From assembly GCA_944325595.1 (NCBI GenBank), contig CALVAQ010000010.1, positions 1 to 63,334 on the forward strand: 63,334 bases of DNA. The letters are read 5' to 3'. Positions 44,871-53,477 of this stretch are shown here, in pieces; the first letter of the stretch is position 1, and the number at the start of each line of letters is the position of its first letter. Source of the stretch: Candidatus Gastranaerophilales bacterium. GTDB taxonomy: Bacteria; Cyanobacteriota; Vampirovibrionia; Gastranaerophilales; Gastranaerophilaceae. The translations under genes were made by a program, and so were the position numbers. The notes beneath the pieces are model-generated. The model did no database searches. It was not told where the DNA came from and saw only the letters and a program-made list of their open reading frames with translations.

Positions 44871-45822
44871 AGTCCTGTAAAGCCGGCAGCACCGGCACAT
44901 CTGAAAGTATGCAATATTCGCAGGCCTTCAGATAGTCTTTGTCATAGAATTTTATGAAGTCCTGTTTTAGGTCTTTTGAATTTTTAATATCAATGTAATC
45001 ATCAACATCAACAAGTCCCAGTTCTATTGCGCTGGAAGCTTTTGAGCAGACGTATATTTTTGAATTGAACAACTGTGTACAATGAGAACAGTGGCATTTT
45101 TTATATCTGGCTTTCGTTGTTTCAAAATCAGATGCCTCTTTTGAAAAGCTAAATTCCTTAAGCCAACCCATTACGTCAACCATTTGAAGTTTAATATTAT
45201 GCAGCTTTAAGAGAGATTTAATCTCTTCATGCTTTAAGCGCGGCAGTAAATCTTTATTTACAGCATAATTACTAATGTACAAATAAGCTTTTTTATTATG
45301 CTTTTCAATAGCCGTAAGAACAGCTTCTCCCGGTATCATAGTCCCATTTGTAATAATTTCAACGACATCGATATTTTCCTTTTGGGCAGCATAGTCTATC
45401 ATTACTGAAAGATCTTTATGCAAAAGAGGCTCCCCGCCTAATATAACAAATCTCCTTATTTTTGCTGCAGCATCACAAACTTTATCAAGAGACTGTTTAA
45501 ATTCATCCAAAGACATATCGATATGTTCTTTACAATTAAAATCCGGTATCAATGACCCGCAGTCTTTACACTTTAGTGAGCATTTTGTTGTTATACAAAA
45601 AGTAATTTGGGGTATATTTAATTCACCTTTATCAAAAAAGTTTTCAATTTCTTCTTTTGTGTATTGTTCGATATATTCGTCTTTTTTACGGGGATTAAGG
45701 AACTTCCCTTTTTTAAAATACAAAAACTGAACCATCTCAACACCAAAGCGAAATTCTGCATTTTGTTTAAAATATCTGTTATAAAAACCGTCGCTTATAT
45801 TTTCTTTTGTAGATTTTAACAT
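44869..45822 (-). CDS. Radical SAM protein with C-terminal cysteine cluster
   Basis: This protein of about 317 residues has the radical SAM cluster motif CSLKCKDC and VILGGEPLLHKDL (GGEP binds SAM). Its C-terminal SPASM/twitch-like cysteine set (KCHCSHC, VCSKAS, CEYC) is expected to hold a second iron-sulfur cluster. Such enzymes modify peptides, sugars or other small groups. The ATG at 45822 has GAGGTG just upstream; the GTG two codons earlier is less likely. It is the last gene of the 14-gene minus-strand cluster. It is only distantly related to the two radical SAM paralogues upstream. Confidence 0.85.
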   Translation of the reverse strand: MLKSTKENISDGFYNRYFKQNAEFRFGVEMVQFLYFKKGKFLNPRKKDEYIEQYTKEEIENFFDKGELNIPQITFCITTKCSLKCKDCGSLIPDFNCKEHIDMSLDEFKQSLDKVCDAAAKIRRFVILGGEPLLHKDLSVMIDYAAQKENIDVVEIITNGTMIPGEAVLTAIEKHNKKAYLYISNYAVNKDLLPRLKHEEIKSLLKLHNIKLQMVDVMGWLKEFSFSKEASDFETTKARYKKCHCSHCTQLFNSKIYVCSKASSAIELGLVDVDDYIDIKNSKDLKQDFIKFYDKDYLKACEYCILSDVPVLPALQD

Positions 45823-45840
45823 TAGCACCTCAATATTTAC

Positions 45841-46497
45841 TTATTTTCTCAATTTATTTCTTAAAATACTGGCATAATCAGAAAATTCATTTTTCTTATT
45901 TACTTTACCATAATTTGTATCATGAATTCGCCTATTACTTGAAACAAAATCAATCTTTTTTATATTCAGATTACTTTCTTTCATTTTCATGGTGAGAGAA
46001 ATAACTTCACCTGCTTTTATTGATGTATCAAACAAACCAATTTTATCAAAAACATCTTTTTTAAAGAGAATACAACCGCCCAGACAGCCCCAGTACGGTT
46101 CCTTTCTTATTACCTGATTTTGATTTATTGAATCGTGCGATATAAAATCTTTTGCTTTAGCCATCACAGCCATAACGTTTTCATCTATCTCAAATTCTTC
46201 TATCATTCGTGACAGTGCGTTTTCTGTTAATACATCATCATGATCATGGAACATGATGTACTCGCCATTTGCACTTTTCAAACCTGTATTTTTACCTTCC
46301 ACCTGTCCAAGAGTCTTTTCATGCTTTATAATCAAACATCCGTTTCGTTGAGCAATTTCAACCGTATTGTCGGTTGAAGCATCATCCACTATAATAATTT
46401 CTAAATCAATGTTTTGTTTTTTTATACCATCTAAAGCTTCTTGAATATAATTTCGCCCGTTTTTTACCGGCATAATTACAGAAATCAATCTTTTCAT
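45841..46497 (-). CDS. Family 2 glycosyltransferase
   Basis: This GT-A fold enzyme of about 218 residues begins MKRLISVIMPVKNGRNYIQEAL. DDASTDNTVEIA follows, and the metal-binding MFHDHDDVL takes the place of the usual DxD, then GGCILFKKDVFDKIGLFD. It transfers a sugar from a nucleotide donor onto a growing glycan or protein. It is smaller than the other GT2 enzymes of the cluster. The ATG at 46497 is preferred over the frame extension to 46509. Confidence 0.88.
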   Translation of the reverse strand: MKRLISVIMPVKNGRNYIQEALDGIKKQNIDLEIIIVDDASTDNTVEIAQRNGCLIIKHEKTLGQVEGKNTGLKSANGEYIMFHDHDDVLTENALSRMIEEFEIDENVMAVMAKAKDFISHDSINQNQVIRKEPYWGCLGGCILFKKDVFDKIGLFDTSIKAGEVISLTMKMKESNLNIKKIDFVSSNRRIHDTNYGKVNKKNEFSDYASILRNKLRK

Positions 46498-46525
46498 AAA
46501 AGACTCCAAATACTACTTTCAAATA

Positions 46526-47494
46526 TTATTTTGATACAGCAACAAGCAATGTTTCGATTGCAATTATACCATTGTTTTGCACACCCTGAACAAAATCAAA
46601 TTTATATTCAGGCACCCATGATTCAATCATAGGTTTTATTTTGTAAAAATCATCATAACTATGATAAATACTGATTAGTAAAACAGGTTTTTGCTCTTTT
46701 ATTGTATTGATTGCACCTTTCAAAAATTCCTGCTCAAATCCTTCTATATCAACCTTTATTACCCCCACCCGAATTTTATTTTTTGCAACATAATTATCTA
46801 ATGTATCTATTTTTACAGTTTCCGTACCGACATCTGAGATTTTATTTCCGCCGCACTGAGCAAGGCTGTCATGAATAAACATTTTAGATTCGCCGGTATT
46901 ATTCCCTAATGCAATATTTTCAAGTTTAATATTTTTGATATTGTTTAATTCTAATGTCTTCAGTGCATATTTGTATGTATTATAGACCGGCTCAAAAGAA
47001 TATATAGGGGATTCAGGGAAAAAATCTCTAAAAATAAGAGCACTATCGGCAATATTTGCACCGACATCAATTATTGCTTTATCACCAACTATATCTTTAA
47101 TATTATCAATCAAATCTAGTCCGTGTTTGTAATAAAAAACAGATGTTTCAAAAAGATTAATAGGAAGCTTATAATTCTTCCATTGATAACATTCTCCGTT
47201 AAAAAACGGTTCTTTTTCAAAAGTCTTCACGCTCTGCAGCTGCTCTAGTTCATCCTGAGTATAAATTTCCTTCAGAGGAACAAATTTTTTGCTATAGGTT
47301 TTTTCCAGTTTGTTTACGAGATTCAAACATCTTTCGTATGCATCACCTTCGAGATTTTTCAAAAGATTTGCAATATTTTCTTTGTGTTCTGCATCGCTGA
47401 TTTTATTTCTGTCATTGACAAACCAGCTGCTTCTAAATAGTGCAGCCAATCTTTCAATATGTGTTTTTTTCTCATTCAGCGTCAACTCAGACAT
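46526..47494 (-). CDS. FkbM-family methyltransferase
   Basis: This 322-residue protein has a helical N-terminal part (about 1-120) and a SAM-dependent methyltransferase domain of the FkbM type: KAIIDVGANIADSALIF (motif I), IYSFEPV, VIKVDIEGFEQEFLKGA and KPVLLISIYHS. FkbM enzymes O-methylate sugars or other glycan groups. It has a strong AAGGAG ribosome site and follows the repeat element at 47522-47570. Confidence 0.9.
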   Translation of the reverse strand: MSELTLNEKKTHIERLAALFRSSWFVNDRNKISDAEHKENIANLLKNLEGDAYERCLNLVNKLEKTYSKKFVPLKEIYTQDELEQLQSVKTFEKEPFFNGECYQWKNYKLPINLFETSVFYYKHGLDLIDNIKDIVGDKAIIDVGANIADSALIFRDFFPESPIYSFEPVYNTYKYALKTLELNNIKNIKLENIALGNNTGESKMFIHDSLAQCGGNKISDVGTETVKIDTLDNYVAKNKIRVGVIKVDIEGFEQEFLKGAINTIKEQKPVLLISIYHSYDDFYKIKPMIESWVPEYKFDFVQGVQNNGIIAIETLLVAVSK

Positions 47495-47521
47495 TTTGTA
47501 TTCTCCTTAAAATTCACTTAC

Positions 47522-47570
47522 GCAGCGGGTCTTAGTCCTTCAAACAGCCCCTCCCCCCGCAATTTCAGGG
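47522..47570. repeat. Short interspersed repeat, copy 1
   Basis: About 49 bases, GCAGCGGGTCTTAG...CCCCGCAATTTCAGGG, spanning the last codons of a radical SAM gene and the spacer after it. It is nearly identical to the copy at 48639-48688 although the coding sequence just upstream of each differs. Confidence 0.7.
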
Positions 47571-48526
47571 GGCTGAGATATATGTATAATTGTCTGTTCA
47601 CCTCTAGGCTGTCCTCGTTTTACATTTTCAAAATGACAATACCTGCACACTTTGTAGTATGGCAAAGAATAAAAATCAATCAATTTTTGTGTAAGTTCAT
47701 TTGAATTACAGCTTCTGATATCTACCACGTTGTCATACATATCTAACTTTAAATTTCTGTCCATATGAATCTGTGTAGGACACAGATAGAGCTTTCCGTC
47801 ACACAAATGATTGCATCTTCTTGTCAAACAATATATATTCCTATCTTCTATTGTCTTTCTATCTTCTTCTTTTTCATAAATTTCTTGAAGAGTATAAAAA
47901 GTACTATCATTTTCTTCTTCATAAAGACACATATTAATTTTATGTTTATTAAATAGCTCTTTTAATTCATCATAATACAGTTTTATTCCTTTAATATGGC
48001 GATAATCCGACAATTGAACATACACTCCTTTTAAAGAGTCTAATAACTTTTCAGAAGGTTTTATAGTCGCATTTGTTGTAACATATATAGTTTCAATCTG
48101 TTTTTTGGATTTTGCATACTTAATCATTTTAGACAAATCTTTAGCAAGAAAAGGTTCTCCGCCGATAAACTGAAAGACGTGTATTTTGTCAACTGATTTC
48201 AGTAATTTATCCATATCTTCTTTAAACTGTTCAAAAGACACCGGCAGCAGATGTGTATCCTTTGTGTAAGAAGGCATAAAAGCGTTACAATACGTGCAAT
48301 TTAATGTACATCGTGATGTAACAAAATAAGACAGAAAAGGAATAGAAACTTTACCCGTTAAAAGGAATCTAAGCCGTTCCTTATTGTAATAAAGTCTTTT
48401 TCCCCATTTTCTTTTTTCAAGAAAATCTACTGATTTGTATTTAAAAATATTTACAAAATGTAGTGTAAACAAAGTTTCTTTAAGATGTCGTTTCATACCT
48501 TTTAACTGCTTCAACTCTCTAAGCAT
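47540..48526 (-). CDS. Radical SAM protein, paralogue A
   Basis: This 328-residue protein has the radical SAM motif CTLNCTYC and IGGEPFLAKDL. Its C-terminal cysteines (CLTRRCNHLC, YLCP, CRYC) resemble a SPASM/twitch domain. It is roughly two-thirds identical by eye to the next gene upstream; the segment around PVSFEQFKEDMDKLLKSVDK is identical. The last residues GGGAV are encoded by the short repeat. It lies in the glycosyltransferase cluster with a good AAGGAGAG ribosome site. The substrate is unknown; a glycan- or peptide-modifying role is inferred. Confidence 0.85.
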   Translation of the reverse strand: MLRELKQLKGMKRHLKETLFTLHFVNIFKYKSVDFLEKRKWGKRLYYNKERLRFLLTGKVSIPFLSYFVTSRCTLNCTYCNAFMPSYTKDTHLLPVSFEQFKEDMDKLLKSVDKIHVFQFIGGEPFLAKDLSKMIKYAKSKKQIETIYVTTNATIKPSEKLLDSLKGVYVQLSDYRHIKGIKLYYDELKELFNKHKINMCLYEEENDSTFYTLQEIYEKEEDRKTIEDRNIYCLTRRCNHLCDGKLYLCPTQIHMDRNLKLDMYDNVVDIRSCNSNELTQKLIDFYSLPYYKVCRYCHFENVKRGQPRGEQTIIHISQPPEIAGGGAV

Positions 48527-48638
48527 CTATACTCTCCTTGATATTACTTTTTGCTAATTACATCAACTATAAACATTAAATATATTTTTAATTCTGAGCA
48601 AATACAGAATTGCGATAACGAGCTAAAAAGCAAATCAA

Positions 48639-48688
48639 GCAGCGGGTCTTAGCTCCTCAAACAGCCCCCCCCCCCCGCAATTTCAGGG
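48639..48688. repeat. Short interspersed repeat, copy 2, with poly-C tract
   Basis: This is the second copy of the 47522-47570 element. Here the interrupted C4-T-C6 run of copy 1 is replaced by an unbroken run of about 12 C (near 48665-48676), read as G on the coding strand of the radical SAM gene. Confidence 0.7.
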
Positions 48689-49640
48689 TTTTGGGAGATT
48701 GTTCCGCTCTTGGAAAATTATCTTTCACATTCTCAAAATGACAATATCCACAAATCCTGTAAAAAGGAAGAGAAAAGAAATTTATCAATCTTTGAGTGAG
48801 CACTTTTGTACTACAATCCCGAATATCAACAACATTGTCAAACATATTGAGTTTTAGATTTCTATCCATGTGTGTATGAGCCGGGCACAAATATAATTTT
48901 CCATCGCATAACTGATGACATTTTCTTAAATGACAAGTGAGTGATCTTTCTTTTATAGTATTATCATCCTGCGGCACGTCATAAATATCCTGTGTTGAAT
49001 AGAAAGTACCACCTTGTTCTTCTTGAAATACTGAGTATTTTATTTGATTCTTTTTAAAAAGTGCTTTTATTTCATCATAATATAGCTTTATTCCTCTAAC
49101 ATGACGATAATCGGAAATTTCAACACTTACTCCTTTAAGTGCTTTCAGCAATTCTTGAGACGGCAATATTGTCGCATTTGTTGTTAAATATATTTGTTCA
49201 ATCTGTTTTTTTGATTTTGCATACTCAATCATTTTGGGCAAATCCTTAGCAAGAAAAGGTTCACCGCCAATGAACTGAAAGACGTGTATTTTGTCAACTG
49301 ACTTCAGCAATTTGTCCATATCTTCTTTAAACTGCTCAAAAGACACAGGAGCTAAATGAGTTTCTTTTGTAAAAGCCGGCATAAAAGAATTACAGTATTT
49401 ACAATTTAAAGTACACCTTGTAGTAACAACATATACAAGAATTGGAATTGAAACTTTTCCTGTAAAAAGAAAACTAAGACGTTCTTTGTTGTAATATAAC
49501 CGTTTACCGCATTTTCTTTTTGATAAAAATTTTATTATATTAAAGTCAAAAATCGATAAAAATAAAGGGCAATTTAAAATACTATATGTTTCCTTTAAGT
49601 GTCTTTTTAAATTAATAAGATTTTTTAATCTATTAAACAT
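48657..49640 (-). CDS. Radical SAM protein, paralogue B
   Basis: This 327-residue paralogue of the preceding entry has CTLNCKYC, IGGEPFLAKDL and the C-terminal CHLRKCHQLC, YLCP, CGYC cysteines. The duplicated pair probably acts on related substrates. Its C-terminus (LRGGGAV) is encoded by a run of about 12 G, so slippage would alter only the last residues. The start overlaps the GT8 gene end by eight bases, with AAGGAG upstream. Confidence 0.85.
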   Translation of the reverse strand: MFNRLKNLINLKRHLKETYSILNCPLFLSIFDFNIIKFLSKRKCGKRLYYNKERLSFLFTGKVSIPILVYVVTTRCTLNCKYCNSFMPAFTKETHLAPVSFEQFKEDMDKLLKSVDKIHVFQFIGGEPFLAKDLPKMIEYAKSKKQIEQIYLTTNATILPSQELLKALKGVSVEISDYRHVRGIKLYYDEIKALFKKNQIKYSVFQEEQGGTFYSTQDIYDVPQDDNTIKERSLTCHLRKCHQLCDGKLYLCPAHTHMDRNLKLNMFDNVVDIRDCSTKVLTQRLINFFSLPFYRICGYCHFENVKDNFPRAEQSPKTLKLRGGGAV

Positions 49641-50568
49641 GTGTCTCCTTTTTAAATTTTACACTACGGCTTATCCCTCTTGTACATTCCATTTTCAGAA
49701 CCTGTAGCTGTCTCAATTGATGAGCATTTTCTGCTGCGGATGGTGACATTGATTTTATTATCTCATAAAAATCTGTCATACGGGCATATCTCCAATAATC
49801 CTCTATATTGGGCATAAGGTTTGTTTTTGTGCCTTCCATTAGCTTCCAGGGTTTTACGCCGGAAAAGTGTCTTATCACAACATCATCGTTATTGAAATTG
49901 AAAGCAGTATGCATATCATAGTTGAAACGATGCGGGAGTATTTTGTAATTGTTGTCAAACATAATATTTGCAACGTCCTGATCTGCCATTAGCAGTTTGT
50001 CTCTGTATTTTTTCTCTGTTTCAAAAGCGAGTTTTGTAATATTCATCTGACCCCATTTTTGATTATCGATGAGCATAACTCCTGCACCAAAGTACTTGTG
50101 CTCATCAGATATTGAAAGTTCTTTTTTTATAAGCAAATTTGGCCAAACAGTAGGTACTGCACCCAGAGCGTACCCTTCCAAATCAATATCAAACAGCTGT
50201 TTTATATCCCCGAGCACTACAATATCGCTATCCAGATACAAAACCTTTTTTAATTCAGGCTTGAGCTGCGGAATCAAAAATCTGTTGTATGTCGCAACCG
50301 GAGGCGAATTGATATAAGTTACGGAATTATAATATTCCAAATCTTTGTACACTTCGTCTTCATCAATTTCTATAAATTCGACAGAAAAATTTTGAAATTT
50401 CTTTCTCAGATTTTCTATTTTTGATTTATTTTCATCAGTTATGCCGGTTCCGATAACATAAAAATCAACAAAAGACGATGTAGTATCGCAAATACTGGCA
50501 ATAGCAGTCGCAACAAAAGGACAAAAGTCATTCCCGCTTGATAAAAATATTGGAATATTTTCAGACAT
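49633..50568 (-). CDS. Family 8 glycosyltransferase
   Basis: This protein of about 311 residues begins MSENIPIFLSSGNDFCPF. It has VATYNRFLIPQL, the metal-binding LDSDIVVLGDI (DxD) and GAGVMLIDNQKWGQ. The C-terminal HFSGVKPWK is the family end motif. GT8 enzymes transfer galactose or glucose with retention, often onto lipopolysaccharide. The ATG at 50568 has AGAGGAG eight bases upstream and is preferred over 50595. It overlaps the upstream GT2 stop by eight bases. Confidence 0.92.
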   Translation of the reverse strand: MSENIPIFLSSGNDFCPFVATAIASICDTTSSFVDFYVIGTGITDENKSKIENLRKKFQNFSVEFIEIDEDEVYKDLEYYNSVTYINSPPVATYNRFLIPQLKPELKKVLYLDSDIVVLGDIKQLFDIDLEGYALGAVPTVWPNLLIKKELSISDEHKYFGAGVMLIDNQKWGQMNITKLAFETEKKYRDKLLMADQDVANIMFDNNYKILPHRFNYDMHTAFNFNNDDVVIRHFSGVKPWKLMEGTKTNLMPNIEDYWRYARMTDFYEIIKSMSPSAAENAHQLRQLQVLKMECTRGISRSVKFKKETHV

Positions 50569-51526
50569 TTTGATAGCTCCTCTTTTTTCTGACAAGATTT
50601 GTTACTGCCAGCATTTTTCGATTATACCAGTCTTTATACAATTTATTCAAATCCCTCTCTATATGATAATCAGATCTTTTATCCAAAACCATTTGAATAA
50701 AGGTATCCGCCTGTCTTTTATCTTCTTCCGTTTTCATATTAGACCTGAAAGCAAAATACAAATTCATTATAATTTCTAAATAAACAATTTTATATTCTTC
50801 CTCGGTATTTGTCTCATCCAGCATCGCTTCTAACGCTTGAGCACGCTGCATTGCATAATTTAAATCAGCAATGTATGACTTACTGTCAAGTCTTGTAATA
50901 TAGTTGTATACAACGTCATCAACAAATGAAATAACATTTGCCCTTTTTGCACATTGTAAAGCAAACAAGGGATCTTCCCAGGCATCAATTTTCTCAGAAA
51001 ATTTCAAATTATTTTTCATCAAAAAATCTCTTCTAAATATTGCAGAAGTAAACTCTTGCCAAAAATAAGCCCTGTTTTCTTTAATTTTTGTATTAATTTG
51101 TCTTACTCCTGAATATTTTCCGTTAACTACCTTTAATGCTCCTTTTGCAATATCTGCATCAGATTCTTTTGCAGAATTATACAGTTTTTCATAGCAATAA
51201 GATTCTATAGTATCATCACTGTCAACAAAGCCAATATATTCGCCTCTTGCCATTTCGATACCGGTATTTCTGGCGTGAGAAACCTCCTGATTTTGTTCAA
51301 AATTCACAATTTTTATTCTGTTATCCAGCAGTGCATATTCTTTCAAAATGTGCAGGCTGTCATCTGTTGATGCATCGTTTATACAAATAATCTCAATATC
51401 TTTGAGCGTTTGAAAACAAATGCTGTCAAGGCATCTTTTCAGATATTGTTCTGTATTATAAACAGGAACAATGACTGATACTTTCGGACTGCGTGTATTG
51501 TTTATCATTGCATTATCTGTTTGCAT
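50561..51526 (-). CDS. Family 2 glycosyltransferase
   Basis: This 321-residue protein has VSVIVPVYNTEQYLKRCLDS, INDASTDDSL, ARNTGIEMARGEYIGFVDSDD (DxD) and WEDPLFALQCAKRANV. Its N-terminus overlaps the end of the next GT2 by 14 bases. The three GT2 enzymes at 50561, 51513 and 55218 are related to one another and probably add successive sugars to one glycan. Confidence 0.92.
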   Translation of the reverse strand: MQTDNAMINNTRSPKVSVIVPVYNTEQYLKRCLDSICFQTLKDIEIICINDASTDDSLHILKEYALLDNRIKIVNFEQNQEVSHARNTGIEMARGEYIGFVDSDDTIESYCYEKLYNSAKESDADIAKGALKVVNGKYSGVRQINTKIKENRAYFWQEFTSAIFRRDFLMKNNLKFSEKIDAWEDPLFALQCAKRANVISFVDDVVYNYITRLDSKSYIADLNYAMQRAQALEAMLDETNTEEEYKIVYLEIIMNLYFAFRSNMKTEEDKRQADTFIQMVLDKRSDYHIERDLNKLYKDWYNRKMLAVTNLVRKKRSYQNV

Positions 51527-52520
51527 AGCTGTCTTTCTCTATTGTTTTTCTTTTAGAATCTTTTCGCAGAAAACTGAAAAGAACATTCGGACAATTTGTT
51601 TGGCAATACTCTTCATATGTTTTTGAAGATAAAATATTATTCATAAAAAATAAATCAATCGGGCTGTACAATTCTTTCTGTGTATCAACATATCTTTGAA
51701 CTTTTAAAAAATATTCTTTAAATTGTTCATATTTTTCAAAAGAAGATATATTAAATGTGCTATCAACACAAAATAATTTAATACCTGAATTTAAGAAGCT
51801 ATTTTCTTTTAAATATTCAAATGCCAAATCATATACTTTTAGTAAAGAAATATCTTTTTGAGTATCTGCATTATATAAACTCTCATCTCTGACCGTATAA
51901 TGATAATTTGGCTGTTTTATTACACATAATTTCTCTGTATTTGCAAAAGTAATAAACTGAAAATATACATCCTCTGCATTTTTTACTACAGGAAAAGACA
52001 GTTTGTGATTATCAATAAATGATTTTCTGTACATTTTTGACCATACCGACCAGTTTATATTAAAAATTGACGATCTGGCATCAAGTAAAATTTCATGTTC
52101 AAAAGTTTCTAATGGCAGTTGTTTCATCAAAAATGGAGATTTGTTGGTTCTTTCAAACAAAATTCCAATATTCGCAACAATATCTGTATTGTTTTTTATC
52201 AAAGCAGACAACATTTTTTCTATATAATCAGCATCTATCCAATCATCCGAATCAAGAAAATAAAGATACTCACCTGTTGCATATTTTAGCCCTTTATTTC
52301 TTGCGGCGCCGAGACCTTCTTTTTTGTCGCTCAAAACTACTTTTATTCTGCTGTCTGTTTTTTCATATTCTCTCAAAATGTCAAGACTTTTGTCGGAAGA
52401 TTCATCATATACGCATATAATTTCAAGGTCTTTATATGTCTGATTGATGACACTTTCAAGGCATTTTTTCAGATATTTTTCAACATTGTATACAGGTATT
52501 ATCACTGAAACTATAGACAT
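51513..52520 (-). CDS. Family 2 glycosyltransferase
   Basis: This 335-residue protein begins MSIVSVIIPVYNVEKYLKKC. DESSDKSLDIL, ARNKGLKYATGEYLYFLDSDD (DxD) and NAEDVYFQF follow. It lies one base after the DUF4422 gene stop and overlaps the next gene by 14 bases, so translation is coupled. The acceptor is unknown. Confidence 0.92.
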   Translation of the reverse strand: MSIVSVIIPVYNVEKYLKKCLESVINQTYKDLEIICVYDESSDKSLDILREYEKTDSRIKVVLSDKKEGLGAARNKGLKYATGEYLYFLDSDDWIDADYIEKMLSALIKNNTDIVANIGILFERTNKSPFLMKQLPLETFEHEILLDARSSIFNINWSVWSKMYRKSFIDNHKLSFPVVKNAEDVYFQFITFANTEKLCVIKQPNYHYTVRDESLYNADTQKDISLLKVYDLAFEYLKENSFLNSGIKLFCVDSTFNISSFEKYEQFKEYFLKVQRYVDTQKELYSPIDLFFMNNILSSKTYEEYCQTNCPNVLFSFLRKDSKRKTIEKDSYANR

Positions 52521-52521
52521 A

Positions 52522-53466
52522 TTAATTTATAGATACTCCATTTTTATCATACATTTTTGATAATTTAATTTTATTTCTCAAAGCATTTAAAAGAAGATTT
52601 ACATCTTTTTGTGTTGGTTTTTGATTTTCATTTAAAAGACAAATTCGTTTAACCTTTTTGTAATTATATTTTTTATCTTTTGTAAGCTTTAAAATAAAAT
52701 ATCCTGTTAAATGTTCTATTATATAAGCAATATCTCTTGTTTCTTTTTTGCCGAGTTTTAACATATGTTCAACAGAAATGTCATCTTTATTAAAAGCAAA
52801 GTCATCTACTTTTAACTTAAGCATATAAAAAAGCATAGGAAAAATCCACTCACAAAAAGAAAAAAAGATTTCTTTCTTAAAAATATACATTTCGTCGTAA
52901 TATCCATAGACTCTTTCAATATATTTTTTTACTCCTAAATAGTCTTCAGGATGAACTGTTTTCACTGTATTTAGCATCACAGAACACAGATTTGAGCCGC
53001 TTTCTTTTAAATTATTCTTTATTTTTCTTTTCAAATAATCAATCTGTGTTTGAATAACAAAATCATATCTTGAAAGATTGTTCAAGCATTTTGGCTGCAG
53101 TAAACGCCTGTAGCCAAAAAATCCAAAATACTCGGGATTGCCAAGTTTTTCATAATTCTTCCACGCCCAGTATGTACCGGTCAAAAAGCCCACACGCCTG
53201 TTAACATTAGAAATACTACCATCAAAATCATCGTCGCCAATACAATTTTCATGCAACCATTTCAAGTCAACTTCGGATAATTTACCTTCTTTTGAAATAT
53301 CTTTTTCTACAGCTCTGCCCAGATGTATAGGGGTCAAAATCTCTGATTTAAACAAAAACTCAGGTTTGATATATCCTACTAGTATTTTCACAAGAGGGTG
53401 TTTTTTGTCTTTGTTCAAATAGTCATATTTTTTGTAGTTTTTTAATATTCTTTCTTTATCGTCCAT
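52522..53466 (-). CDS. DUF4422-domain protein (putative glycosyltransferase)
   Basis: This 314-residue protein has the DUF4422 pattern: an invariant-looking segment DDDFDGSISNVNRRVGFLTG, then TYWAWKNYEKLGNPEYFGFFGYRRL. DUF4422 proteins occur in capsule and exopolysaccharide loci and are thought to be glycosyltransferases. It is highly similar over its N-terminal half to the longer gene just upstream, a tandem duplication. Confidence 0.85.
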   Translation of the reverse strand: MDDKERILKNYKKYDYLNKDKKHPLVKILVGYIKPEFLFKSEILTPIHLGRAVEKDISKEGKLSEVDLKWLHENCIGDDDFDGSISNVNRRVGFLTGTYWAWKNYEKLGNPEYFGFFGYRRLLQPKCLNNLSRYDFVIQTQIDYLKRKIKNNLKESGSNLCSVMLNTVKTVHPEDYLGVKKYIERVYGYYDEMYIFKKEIFFSFCEWIFPMLFYMLKLKVDDFAFNKDDISVEHMLKLGKKETRDIAYIIEHLTGYFILKLTKDKKYNYKKVKRICLLNENQKPTQKDVNLLLNALRNKIKLSKMYDKNGVSIN

Positions 53467-53477
53467 TATAAAGCCTT

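Noticed and set aside
48664..48677. Phase-variable switch of the radical SAM gene by the G tract
   Set aside because: The tract lies in the last five codons, so slippage would not turn the enzyme on or off; kept only as a minor part of the repeat finding.
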